Shown piece by piece: positions 33,628 to 41,309 of a stretch of DNA of 51,277 bases; within the stretch, counting starts at the first letter, position 1; each line of letters opens with the position of its first letter. The notes beneath the pieces were generated by a model that was not told the DNA's origin, did no database searches, and saw only the letters and a program-made list of their open reading frames with translations. Origin of the DNA: Candidatus Moduliflexus flocculans (GTDB lineage Bacteria > Moduliflexota > Moduliflexia > Moduliflexales > Moduliflexaceae); the NCBI GenBank assembly GCA_000739515.1, contig DF820458.1, positions 133,904-185,180 on the forward strand. Reading direction: 5' to 3'. Position numbers and translations under genes: made by a program.

Positions 33628-34845
33628 TTATTCTTTCTTTTCCCCTTCAGGGGCGACAGAACTGACATTTTTATACTTTTCAGGCACTTCCACATCGGTG
33701 GCGTTCATATAGCCTTTGCCCATGATGTAGGTATCCTGATAGATCAGCACGTGATTATCCGCGGTTGTGCCGGTATTCCGATCAGTATAATACGCGCCAT
33801 TCCATTTTGCGCCTGGCGTATATTTGCCGAACGCATCCATAATATCCGCAAGGTTTGTCAATTCAGCCTGTCCTTCGAGCACGCGTTTCGCCAATTCGCC
33901 GAGGCCGGCAGTCGTCGTAAAGCCATAGGAATACGCCCAGGTGCCGAAACGGCCAGCGCCGCCTTTGGCAACAATCGCGTCTTCAACGGTTTTCAGGATT
34001 TTCGCGAAATCGCCTTTGGCTGCGGATAAATCCACGCCGAGCGCGCCCGGATAACCCATCAACGGTGATGGCAGATCAGCTTCGATAAAATAACCGCCGT
34101 AGGCCAGCAATTGTTTTAACAGCGGTTCGGTGTGCGCGTCGTTAGTGCAGAAGAAGGCGGCGTTTTTGCCATATTTTTCAATCCACGCCGGGACTTTTTC
34201 TAAAATATACTGCTGAGCGCCTGCTACGCCAACATCGCTCACCGGGTCTGGCGCGGTTTCGAACACAAACTTCATGCCTAAATCCTTGCTCGCTTCTTCG
34301 AAAATATTGCGTCGCGTGGAGAGGGTTTCATAACTCATGTGGCGCGGGAAGGAGATATGCACGAAGGTGTCGCAGCCTAATTCTTTTGCCGTATGCGGAA
34401 TCAGGTAACCACGGCTGATGAAATCGCTGTTGGTCACAAGACTGGCGGCGGTTTCGATGGTTAACGGGTCTTCATGCGCTTCGCCCGCGAGCAATAGGAT
34501 GTCCGGATGTTTTTCTTTGACCCGGCGGAATGCTTCGGTCGTACCTGGAATCGCCTGGTTGACGACAATCGCTTTCATCAATGGATCATCGGCTAATCCG
34601 ACGATCTGTGTAATTGTGGTTTCCATTTCCTGCATGAAATTGTCGGGATAAGTCAAATGCTGAATCATCCCGCCATTTGCCACAGAGCCATACTCTTCCA
34701 TCAATTTTTCCGCGCCCCGCAAATCATCTTCCGATTGCGATACGGTGCCGGTCACGATGCCGATATGGAAATCCGCTGCCGACCCTACGGCTGCGAATGC
34801 CAGTAGAAATACCGCCATCACGAGCAAACTTACTGCTTTTCTCAT
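33628..34845 (-). CDS. DUF3798-like periplasmic binding protein of the ABC importer
   Basis: 405-residue exported protein, first gene of the importer operon. The signal peptide is MRKAVSLLVMAVFLLAFAAVGSAA. The mature part has the two-lobe periplasmic binding fold (FHIGIVTGTVSQSEDDLRGAEKLMEEYG; AIVVNQAIPGTTEAFRRVKEKHPDILLLAGEA; NAAFFCTNDAHTEPLLKQLLAYGGYFIEAD). It is closest in my memory to DUF3798, distinct from ribose or BMP proteins. No lipobox is present. ATG 34845 has AGGAGG. The ligand is unknown. A terminator right after it separates it from the ATPase. Confidence 0.85.
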   Translation of the reverse strand: MRKAVSLLVMAVFLLAFAAVGSAADFHIGIVTGTVSQSEDDLRGAEKLMEEYGSVANGGMIQHLTYPDNFMQEMETTITQIVGLADDPLMKAIVVNQAIPGTTEAFRRVKEKHPDILLLAGEAHEDPLTIETAASLVTNSDFISRGYLIPHTAKELGCDTFVHISFPRHMSYETLSTRRNIFEEASKDLGMKFVFETAPDPVSDVGVAGAQQYILEKVPAWIEKYGKNAAFFCTNDAHTEPLLKQLLAYGGYFIEADLPSPLMGYPGALGVDLSAAKGDFAKILKTVEDAIVAKGGAGRFGTWAYSYGFTTTAGLGELAKRVLEGQAELTNLADIMDAFGKYTPGAKWNGAYYTDRNTGTTADNHVLIYQDTYIMGKGYMNATDVEVPEKYKNVSSVAPEGEKKE

Positions 34846-34906
34846 ACGCTCCTCCTGTGAAAAGTGTGAATGTGATAATGGGTAAATTGAGACACTAACG
34901 GCAACC

Positions 34907-34935
34907 ATCTTTGAGGGGAGAGGCGGTTTTGTCAA
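34907..34935 (-). promoter_or_regulatory. Possible promoter of the ABC importer operon
   Basis: Minus strand has TTGACA (34930-34935) followed by a C-rich spacer. The -10 (AAAGAT at 17 bp) is poor, so only the -35 is convincing. Confidence 0.35.
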
Positions 34936-35020
34936 GCGGAAATTCTGGAATTTTGGGGGAGTCGCATTCTGAAATGGCGACGGCGAATCAGGCGCGTTCG
35001 CCGAACTGACGGACTAAACG

Positions 35021-35051
35021 GATGGGTGTTTCAGGAGATGAAACACCCATC
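35021..35051 (-). terminator. Hairpin after the PH-like gene
   Basis: Arms GATGGGTGTTTCA (35021-35033) and TGAAACACCCATC (35039-35051), loop GGAGA. No T run follows, only CCGTTT on the minus strand, so termination may be partial. Confidence 0.5.
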
Positions 35052-35084
35052 TTCGACGTCTTTCGATAACCCTGTTCATGATGA

Positions 35085-36014
35085 TTATGACACCTGCGCG
35101 GCATTGAATTTTCGGGCGCAGGCTTCTTGAAACGCCGCCAGGTTCTCCGCCGTCTTTGTTGAATAGTGGAAGCGGAGTTCTTGGCCGTCAACAAGCTGAA
35201 AGATCGCCATGCTGTCCGTGTCATGATGATTTTGCGGCTCAAACGTTACCCGCTGCACTTGCTTCAGCGGAATATACGTTGCGATTCCGCCGTAACTATT
35301 ATTAACAACAGGCGTTTTTTCGCTCTCTTTGATGAAAATGATTTCGTTGTCAGTCAGGATGCTCAAATGGCCTGGCAACGAGGTGCGAAATACCGGTTTT
35401 TTGAAAAACGTCAGCGCTGAGCGGCGCAACTCTGGCTGATATACGCTTTCCAGAATGGTCTCTCCCGGCAGAAGGCTCTGTTTGCTGTAATTGAAATATT
35501 TTAAATTCTTTTTCCAGAGATACCCTAATTTCGCCACTTCTTGTTGATCTTTCACCGCATCCGCAGATGTCTCTTGAGCGCCTGATAATCTGAGCGCCTT
35601 GATAATCGGCGCGAAAACCGATTCAACCACTGTATTAAACGAGATCGTTTTCGAAGTTTCAGCGGTGTTGATTGTCAACCAGGAATTCAGCAACACCTTT
35701 CCATGCTCAACTGAACGAATCGCATTGAATGGATAGGTGGTAGAGACCGCCTGATCGTTCACCGCCTCAAGGATCACCAGCCGATCTTGATGCAAGCAGA
35801 GCATTTGGGCATTTCTTTTCTGTTGAAACAGCAGATTCTGTTCTTCAGGAATAAAGATCAAATACGGCAATTCAGCGTAAGTATCTGAGAGCGCCTCATG
35901 GAATCCATAAGGAATCTCGTCATGCGATTTGATTACTCGCGGCCAGAGTCTTTTCGACGGAGCGTCCGCTTTATGATACGAAAACCATTGAGTTCTAATT
36001 GCTTCTGAGGTCAT
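35085..36014 (-). CDS. Hypothetical protein with PH-like segments
   Basis: 309-residue soluble protein without a signal peptide or membrane helix. I do not recognise a named family. Two segments look like bacterial PH domains: an N-terminal one (AQMLCLHQDRLVILEAVNDQAVSTTYPFNAIRSVEHGKVLLNSWLTI) and a C-terminal one (GHLSILTDNEIIFIKESEK, YIPLKQVQRVTFEPQ). Both have the pattern of a strand, 'does the protein see this as', then a conserved turn used in PH-like proteins. PH-like domains bind lipids or proteins. AAGGAA precedes the ATG. It stands alone between a weak hairpin and a repeat-containing region. Confidence 0.65.
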   Translation of the reverse strand: MTSEAIRTQWFSYHKADAPSKRLWPRVIKSHDEIPYGFHEALSDTYAELPYLIFIPEEQNLLFQQKRNAQMLCLHQDRLVILEAVNDQAVSTTYPFNAIRSVEHGKVLLNSWLTINTAETSKTISFNTVVESVFAPIIKALRLSGAQETSADAVKDQQEVAKLGYLWKKNLKYFNYSKQSLLPGETILESVYQPELRRSALTFFKKPVFRTSLPGHLSILTDNEIIFIKESEKTPVVNNSYGGIATYIPLKQVQRVTFEPQNHHDTDSMAIFQLVDGQELRFHYSTKTAENLAAFQEACARKFNAAQVS

Positions 36015-36528
36015 AATAACTTCCTTTGTTTGCGTTTCTATGCGCCTGCCTGCATGAAGCAGGGCATAAAATATATGTACATCAGGGAAGATTCCCTGTT
36101 GAATTGCTCTTTTCTTGTGAAAGTGCTTATTTTGTCACACGTCACGTAGATATTCAAAATGGATACCAACAAGAAGATTGCTGAGCGATTTTGCGATAAG
36201 TAGAAGAAAAGAAATGAGTTGCAATGATAATCATCTGATGAGGAAGAAATGAGGAATGGCTATTTTTTATTTGAACTTCGCAAAGTTATGAAATATCAGA
36301 AATTTTAAATTGCTGCTTTGGCAAGTTGACATTGACGGATACGCACAGAAGTGCTGCGATGAAAAGGGCGTATTTCAGGCAAATTCCCTTGTTTTATAAG
36401 AAGTAACTATTTAGCAGCCACCACGAAACACACGAAAAACGCGAAAATATGGGAAAGGAAATTCCCCGCTTATCGGAAAGATGTCGTATTTTTTTCGTGT
36501 CGTTCGTGTGTTTCGTGGTAAATAATTA
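36015..36528. other. Intergenic region with a mobile element
   Basis: 514 bases. The part 36015-36394 is AT-rich, holds the promoter side of the PH-like gene, and has no supported open frame. The rest is element C copy 2 with its target duplication. Confidence 0.6.
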
Positions 36529-36529
36529 C
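36403..36529. mobile_element. Palindromic element C, copy 2, with perfect 8-bp target duplication
   Basis: 127-bp element with ends GTAACTATTTA and TAAATAATTAC and inner arms CCACGAAACACACGAAA / TTCGTGTGTTTCGTGG. TATAAGAA flanks both sides (36395-36402 and 36530-36537). Its outermost base forms the third base of the mrpD stop codon (TAG); without the insertion the codon would read TAA. Confidence 0.9.
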
Positions 36530-38169
36530 TATAAGAACACAAGACCAGAAAAGAGAAAAAATCCCCAGATCAAGAGCAGCAGCGCGGCATTCAGCCCCGG
36601 TTGAAGGCGGCGCAGCGTCGCGGAGATGGCTTGTCCGCGCTGACTGATGACGCCACGATAAAGCGCCGCGCCAAGCAGCACGGTCGCGGCAGTATTCAAC
36701 AATCCGGTTGGGGTGTACAGGCGCAGATTATTAGCCACGTGCGCGCCGAACAGCAGGTGCGAAATCGTATTCAACCAGACACCGCCGAATAGTCCGGAAA
36801 GGAGGCAAAACACCGATAAGACGAACAGCGGCAGATAAGCCAGCGACGGCAACGGACGAATGATCGGAGCGGGCGTTTGGGCGTGATGATTAGGGCGGAA
36901 AATTGCGGAAAGCTTCAGAAATGAGGCAACTGTGCCAATTCCGGCAAGGGAAATCAGCAACGACGCCGCTGGCATCTGCTCCAAACTGTACCCGATCAAT
37001 TTTTTGCTCACAAACCCATTAAATGGAGGAATCCCCGCAATGCTCCCTGCGCCGATAGCGAACGCGACGGTCAGGAGCGGCAGCGCTGGCGCAAGGCCGC
37101 CGAGCCGTTTCAGGCTGCGCTCGCCGGTGACATGAATCACGCTGCCGACGCAGAGGAACAGCAGGCTTTTGAAGGCGGCGTGATGCACGATATGCGCATA
37201 CGACGCCGTCAGGCCGAGCGGAGTCGCGACGCCGAAACTTGCGACGATATAGCCCATCTGCGAGACGGAATGCCATGCTAACAACTTTTTGCAGTCGGCC
37301 TGCGCAAGCGCAAACACGACGCCGAAAACCGCCGTGATCGCGCCGAGCGAAAGGAACATCGGCTGAAACGAACGCATCTCGAACGCCAACACGATCCGCC
37401 AGACAGCGAGCAAGCCTATTTTGATGACAAGCCCGGAAAGCAGCGCAGACACTGGATGCGGCGCGTTGGCATGCGCGTCCGGCAGCCAGGTATGGAACGG
37501 AACGAACGCAGCTCTCATGCCGACTCCGACAATCAACGCCGCCACTCCGACCGCGAACGTGGACGCAAGTTCGGGATGCGCGGCGCGATAGGCGGCGGTA
37601 TCGAACAGGGCAAGCGTGCCGGTATGTTGATAGAAGATCAAAATGCCAAGCAGCAGAAAGACCATGCCGCAAGAACTCAGCAGCAGATATTGAAAACTGG
37701 CGAACACCGCGTCCCCCTTTTGCGCGTAGGCGATCAGGATATAGGACGCCAGCCCTGAAATCTCAAGGCAGACAAAGAGGTTGAATAAGTCTGCCGCCAG
37801 CATGACGCCCACCATTCCGGCGACGCTGATGAGAAAAAGGAAATAAAAGGTCGGGTCGTAGCTGTTTTCCGCGAATGCAAACAGCAGAACCAGCAGCGAC
37901 AGCGCGAAAATCGCGACGCACGTCAGCCACGCCAGGCCATCGAATACCTGCTGAATCCCGACAAACGCTTCCCAGCCGCCAACCACCGAGATGACAGGCG
38001 GCGACTGATCGGGGAACAGTGGAATCAGCAGCGCCAATGAAATGAGCAGAGAAATCACGCTGGCCGCTTTGCTGAGCCGCGCTTGTGGAAACGCCTTTTC
38101 CAGCAGGCAGATTCCCGCGCCGAACAGCGGCGCAACCATCAGCAATACCGGGGCGTTATGACGGATCAT
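36529..38169 (-). CDS. mrpD: Mrp/Mbh-type antiporter subunit D (ND5-like)
   Basis: 546-residue inner-membrane protein with about 14 hydrophobic helices, homologous to complex I antiporter-like subunits. Key parts are LLAADLFNLFVCLEISGLASY with the conserved Glu and FHTWLPDAHANAPHPVSALLSGLVIKIG with the conserved Lys. It would carry protons in exchange for Na+ or K+. It is the last gene of the Mrp cluster, and its ATG at 38169 overlaps the end of mrpC by 14 bases. The separate MrpA large subunit is absent here. A mobile element has landed exactly at the stop codon without changing the protein. Confidence 0.93.
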   Translation of the reverse strand: MIRHNAPVLLMVAPLFGAGICLLEKAFPQARLSKAASVISLLISLALLIPLFPDQSPPVISVVGGWEAFVGIQQVFDGLAWLTCVAIFALSLLVLLFAFAENSYDPTFYFLFLISVAGMVGVMLAADLFNLFVCLEISGLASYILIAYAQKGDAVFASFQYLLLSSCGMVFLLLGILIFYQHTGTLALFDTAAYRAAHPELASTFAVGVAALIVGVGMRAAFVPFHTWLPDAHANAPHPVSALLSGLVIKIGLLAVWRIVLAFEMRSFQPMFLSLGAITAVFGVVFALAQADCKKLLAWHSVSQMGYIVASFGVATPLGLTASYAHIVHHAAFKSLLFLCVGSVIHVTGERSLKRLGGLAPALPLLTVAFAIGAGSIAGIPPFNGFVSKKLIGYSLEQMPAASLLISLAGIGTVASFLKLSAIFRPNHHAQTPAPIIRPLPSLAYLPLFVLSVFCLLSGLFGGVWLNTISHLLFGAHVANNLRLYTPTGLLNTAATVLLGAALYRGVISQRGQAISATLRRLQPGLNAALLLLIWGFFLFSGLVFL

Positions 38170-38500
38170 GGCGAATTTGCCGCTCAATTTCGGCAATATC
38201 GAGGGAATGGTATTTCTGATACATTTTATACACGAGCGCCAGGGCTAACGCCGTCGTGCAAATGCCGACGACAATGGCGGTCAACATCAGCGCTTGCGGA
38301 ATGGGATCAACAATATCGGCAACGCCTTCAACGAGAATCGGCGCAGATGTGCCGGAGAGCGAGCCGATATAGATGAAGGCCATGATCACGGCGCTATTGA
38401 TGATGTTAAGCGCCATCACTTTTTTGATCACATTTCGTTTTGCCAACACGCCCCATACGCCTAACAAAAAAATAATGAGAATCAATCCGCCTGCAAGCAT
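38156..38500 (-). CDS. mrpC: Mrp antiporter subunit C (NuoK-like)
   Basis: 114-residue membrane protein with three helices, NuoK type: AGGLILIIFLLGVWGVLAKRNVIKKVMALNIINSAVIMAFIYIG and DPIPQALMLTAIVVGICTTALALALVYKMYQKY. It is a structural and proton-path subunit of the Mrp complex. GGGGA precedes the ATG. A 194-base gap with a palindrome separates it from mrpB upstream; its stop overlaps mrpD. Confidence 0.93.
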   Translation of the reverse strand: MLAGGLILIIFLLGVWGVLAKRNVIKKVMALNIINSAVIMAFIYIGSLSGTSAPILVEGVADIVDPIPQALMLTAIVVGICTTALALALVYKMYQKYHSLDIAEIERQIRHDPS

Positions 38501-38535
38501 AACGTTTCCCCTGGCAGACAGCAGGGCTGTTACGT

Positions 38536-38638
38536 TCTCGTTCTACGCTCCGCGTGGAATGCCGCCTCTCGGACGCTCTGCGTCCCGTGTCGCCGCAGAG
38601 CGGCGTGTTCATGGCATTCCACGCGGAGCGTGGAACGA
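38536..38638. repeat. Three-way palindromic repeat I inside the Mrp operon
   Basis: Arms 38536-38562 and 38612-38638 match at 26 of 27 positions (CTCGTTC.ACGCTCCGCGTGG...). Two hairpins lie inside: GGACGCTCTGCGTCC and CGCCGCAGAGCGGCG. It sits between mrpB and mrpC and may adjust subunit ratios by stabilising or stopping the mRNA. Confidence 0.85.
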
Positions 38639-38694
38639 GGGCGAATCTTTTCTCTCGCCCAATTTAGAACTTCACAGTCCTACCCCCGGCAGGG

Positions 38695-39111
38695 TTATTC
38701 CTCTTTCAGCAGGTAAAAGCAGATCAAGGTCATCCCTGCGCCGACTTTCAGGCCGATCACCAGGTTCAGCGCGAAGATAAATCCGGCATTTGCCGTTGTT
38801 CCACCATCATGAACAGGAAAGAAATTGAACAAAAAATATCCGCTGACCGCAAGCCCGATGATGCCGACCACTAAAAAACAGAGAAAGCCAATCGTCTCCG
38901 CCAGGCTGACGGCGCGAGAAGGAAACAGGCGTTGAATCGGCTTTACGCCCTGGCAGAGCGCCAATAGAATCACGCCGGACGCCAACACGACGCCTCCCTG
39001 AAATCCGCCGCCGGGGGAAAGATGACCGTAAGCGATGACGTAACAGCCGAATAATAGGATGAACGGCGCAAGTTTTCGGGCGGTCACTTCCAGAATATCG
39101 GTTCGTTTCAT
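38695..39111 (-). CDS. mrpB: Mrp antiporter subunit B (MnhB domain)
   Basis: 138-residue membrane protein with four helices and the MnhB pattern LAPFILLFGCYVIAYGHLSPGGGFQGGVVLASGVILLAL. The SPGGGFQGG turn is diagnostic. It is a subunit of the Mrp complex, equivalent to MbhF of archaeal membrane-bound hydrogenase. Its start overlaps the stop of the upstream mbhE-like gene by 4 bases (ATGA). Confidence 0.92.
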   Translation of the reverse strand: MKRTDILEVTARKLAPFILLFGCYVIAYGHLSPGGGFQGGVVLASGVILLALCQGVKPIQRLFPSRAVSLAETIGFLCFLVVGIIGLAVSGYFLFNFFPVHDGGTTANAGFIFALNLVIGLKVGAGMTLICFYLLKEE

Positions 39112-39365
39112 GATTTTTTCCCGATCAGCCAGACCACGCCCGACACCGCCAGCATCAACACAATGGTTTCGCCGAGCGTATCAAAGGCGCGGTAACCCAA
39201 ATAAATGGCGGTGACGATGTTGATCGCGCCGGTGTCGGCAATGCCACGCTGGAAAAAGTAGTCAGCGGCGGCGGATGGCATCGTCTGAAATGCGATCACA
39301 CGAAACAACAGCGCCCCGAAGAACAACAGCGTCACTCCGATAATTCCATGAGAGAGCCATTTCAT
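39108..39365 (-). CDS. mbhE: MbhE-like subunit (part of the MrpA C-terminal region)
   Basis: 85-residue protein with two helices and the conserved ADTGAINIVTAIYLGYRAFDTLGETIVLML. In Bacillus this sequence is part of the C-terminal end of MrpA; in Mbh-type clusters it is a separate gene, as here. It overlaps mrpB by 4 bases. Palindrome G copy 2 separates it from the MbhD-like gene. Confidence 0.88.
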   Translation of the reverse strand: MKWLSHGIIGVTLLFFGALLFRVIAFQTMPSAAADYFFQRGIADTGAINIVTAIYLGYRAFDTLGETIVLMLAVSGVVWLIGKKS

Positions 39366-39379
39366 ACAGATCGAGACAA

Positions 39380-39412
39380 AGACCTCACAGGTTTCAAAAA
39401 CCTGTGAGGTCT
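39380..39412. repeat. Palindrome G, copy 2
   Basis: Inverted repeat AGACCTCACAGGTTT / AAACCTGTGAGGTCT with a short spacer, the same family as 17668-17702. It lies within the Mrp operon just before the mbhE-like start. Confidence 0.8.
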
Positions 39413-39422
39413 GAGTATAAGC

Positions 39423-39656
39423 TCAAAGATCATCATGTCTGTCGGTTTTATAAATAATCCAGACAAAAATGAAGGTCGAAATCCCTGCGCCGACCGCCGC
39501 TTCGGTTAAAGCCACGTCCGGCGCATGGAGATAAAAGAAAAAGAGCGCGTTCAACAAACTGAAGATGGACAAAAAAATCACGGCATTCAACAAGTCTTTG
39601 GCCTGGAGCGCAAAGAGACAGATAATCGCTTGCACAAGCAACAACATCTCAATCAT
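39423..39656 (-). CDS. mbhD: MbhD-like subunit (DUF4040, part of MrpA)
   Basis: 77-residue protein with two or three helices: ALQAKDLLNAVIFLSIFSLLNALFFFYLHAPDVALTEAAVGAGISTFIFV. The PDVALTEAAVGAG motif is that of MbhD and of the matching part of MrpA. It overlaps the mrpG stop by 8 bases. The large ND5-like part of MrpA is missing, which matches the Mbh-style layout. Confidence 0.9.
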   Translation of the reverse strand: MIEMLLLVQAIICLFALQAKDLLNAVIFLSIFSLLNALFFFYLHAPDVALTEAAVGAGISTFIFVWIIYKTDRHDDL

Positions 39657-39981
39657 CGGGCGGATCCTCCGAAATCGTCTGGCGCGGCTTGAATTTTCGC
39701 CAGGCGATGATCTCCTGATTCCAGGCGAAACGGGCGACGATATACGAAGACAGCGGGCTGGAAATCAGAAAAAAAAGCGTGATCACCAGAATTTTGCCAG
39801 TGAGCGGCGAAAACCCTTCGAACAACATCGCGGCGATAAAAATCGAAATGATTGAGGTTGTGCCGCAGGTCGAAGATGCCTGAAGCCGCGTGTACACATC
39901 GGGGAAAAGCAACACGCCAAGATTGCCGATTACGCTGAAGATGATTCCGAGCAGTAAAAAGAATTGCGCGAGCCAGATCAT
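39649..39981 (-). CDS. mrpG: Mrp antiporter subunit G
   Basis: 110-residue membrane protein with three helices and the MnhG pattern GNLGVLLFPDVYTRLQASSTCGTTSIISIFIAAMLF; the FPDVYTRLQASS...GT block is diagnostic. It is a subunit of the Mrp complex that couples the others. No clear Shine-Dalgarno is seen. It overlaps the MbhD-like gene downstream by 8 bases. Confidence 0.93.
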   Translation of the reverse strand: MIWLAQFFLLLGIIFSVIGNLGVLLFPDVYTRLQASSTCGTTSIISIFIAAMLFEGFSPLTGKILVITLFFLISSPLSSYIVARFAWNQEIIAWRKFKPRQTISEDPPDD

Positions 39982-40037
39982 AAATTATCGGGTTGAACAT
40001 TCATCAAGACGCGCGGTCACACATCTCTGCATAGATG

Positions 40038-40292
40038 CTACCGTCGCCCGAAATACCGAGCAATCGCTAACATGCCAACAAAGCCGAAAACCGCATACAC
40101 CAGCGCGACATCGAGATAAACCGCCAGTCGTTCCTTGACCGCCAACAACACAAACATCGCTAACACTTGCGCTGAGACAAGGTTCAGGCCGATCATGCGA
40201 TCCACCGCCGACGGCCCGATCACGATCCGAATCATGCTGAACACGGTCGTGAACAGGAAAAAATAGATCATGATGTCAAATGAGAGGATCAT
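40038..40292 (-). CDS. mrpF: Mrp antiporter subunit F
   Basis: 84-residue membrane protein with three helices and the conserved MIRIVIGPSAVDRMIGLNLVSAQVLAMFVLLAVK and YLDVALVYAVFGFVGMLAIARYF. ATG 40292 is used; the upstream TTG is not needed. It shares one base with the mrpE stop codon (TGATG), so translation is coupled. Confidence 0.93.
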   Translation of the reverse strand: MILSFDIMIYFFLFTTVFSMIRIVIGPSAVDRMIGLNLVSAQVLAMFVLLAVKERLAVYLDVALVYAVFGFVGMLAIARYFGRR

Positions 40293-40804
40293 CAAATGAA
40301 CACCCGTTTCAATAAATCTTCAAACTCCCCTTTGATCAATTCGCCCGCGTATTTGGAGTGTAATGTTTTGGCGTCGAGCCAGTGGACGATCAGATGATCA
40401 TCATCAATGTTCAGCGTCATCGTGCCGGGCGTCAAGGTGATTGCATTCGCTAAAATGACCCGCGCCACGTCGGATTTCAGCGCTGTGCGAAAATGCACGA
40501 TGCGCGGATTGATGTTGCCGCGAATCACGTTCAGCAGCACTTCGAAACTGGCGATATACATTTTATACACCAGCACCAGCATAAAAACGAGCAACCAGTG
40601 AACGCGAGGCAGAAGAGAGCGCCGATGCGCCTCGTTTTCGTCAATGAAAATGCTATACGTCAGCAGCGCGATCACGAGGCTGAACCCGGCGCCAGACAGC
40701 AGCGACGAAAGGGTTAGCGTTCCTGTAAATAATACCCATCCGATCATCAAATAGAGCGTGGTCAGGGCAATTCTCACAAGTTTCCAGGTTGTCGAAATAT
40801 GCAT
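40292..40804 (-). CDS. mrpE: Mrp antiporter subunit E
   Basis: 170-residue membrane protein with two or three N-terminal helices and the MnhE cytoplasmic end: VLLNVIRGNINPRIVHFRTALKSDVARVILANAITLTPGTMTLNIDDDHLIVHWLD. The first gene of the Mrp block; ATG 40804 has AGGAGGAG upstream. It follows the EIIA gene by 41 bases. Confidence 0.93.
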   Translation of the reverse strand: MHISTTWKLVRIALTTLYLMIGWVLFTGTLTLSSLLSGAGFSLVIALLTYSIFIDENEAHRRSLLPRVHWLLVFMLVLVYKMYIASFEVLLNVIRGNINPRIVHFRTALKSDVARVILANAITLTPGTMTLNIDDDHLIVHWLDAKTLHSKYAGELIKGEFEDLLKRVFI

Positions 40805-40845
40805 AGCTTCTCCTCCTGCTTCGTCAGACACGCCGCGCCGCCACC

Positions 40846-41307
40846 TTACTCGCTTTCTTCCTGCCGGCGCAGCGTCTCCCAGATTTCATCCGTCGTTTGC
40901 GCGGTTAGCAGCATCTCTTTGAAGCGGGTCTGATGAAGAAAACGCGATAATTTGCTCAAAAGTTGCAAGTGTTCGGTCGGCTTGCCTTTTGGGCCTAAAA
41001 TCAAAAACAACAGGGTTACGGGCTGCTTATCAATCGCGTTGAATTTGATGCCGTCAGATTTCCGGCCAAACGCCATGACCGCCTGTTGCACATGGTTAAC
41101 CAATTTATGCGGAATCGCGACCCCCTGACCGATGCCGGTCGAAACCACTTCTTCCTGCGCCATCAGCTCGTCCACCAGTCCTTTAATATTCGACACTTTT
41201 CCGGTTTTCAGCAATAAATTCACTAACTCTTCAATCGCCTCCGCTTTTTTCGTCGCATACATATCCAATTTAATGCAGCGGCGATCCAAAATCTCTGACA
41301 ATTTCAT
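40846..41307 (-). CDS. PTS EIIA(Ntr)-like protein
   Basis: 153-residue cytoplasmic protein of the fructose/mannitol EIIA fold, PtsN type. The predicted phospho-acceptor His67 is in VVSTGIGQGVAIPHKLV, and the C-terminal half has AIDKQPVTLLFLILGPKGKPTEHLQLLSKLSRFL. No sugar EIIB/EIIC is nearby. In other bacteria EIIA(Ntr) binds and regulates K+ transport proteins, so a link to the adjacent Mrp antiporter is plausible. ATG 41307 is chosen because AGGAGG (41315-41320) is seven bases upstream; the earlier ATG is too close. It is 2 bases after the PII-like stop. Confidence 0.9.
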   Translation of the reverse strand: MKLSEILDRRCIKLDMYATKKAEAIEELVNLLLKTGKVSNIKGLVDELMAQEEVVSTGIGQGVAIPHKLVNHVQQAVMAFGRKSDGIKFNAIDKQPVTLLFLILGPKGKPTEHLQLLSKLSRFLHQTRFKEMLLTAQTTDEIWETLRRQEESE

Positions 41308-41309
41308 GC

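Noticed and set aside
36529..41307. Membrane-bound hydrogenase or complex I operon
   Set aside because: Only antiporter-type subunits are present. No NiFe-hydrogenase large or small subunit, NuoB/C/D-like or ferredoxin-like gene is found before or after the block.
40846..41307. Sugar PTS transporter component
   Set aside because: No EIIB or EIIC gene is nearby. Sequence form and context fit the regulatory EIIA(Ntr) group better.
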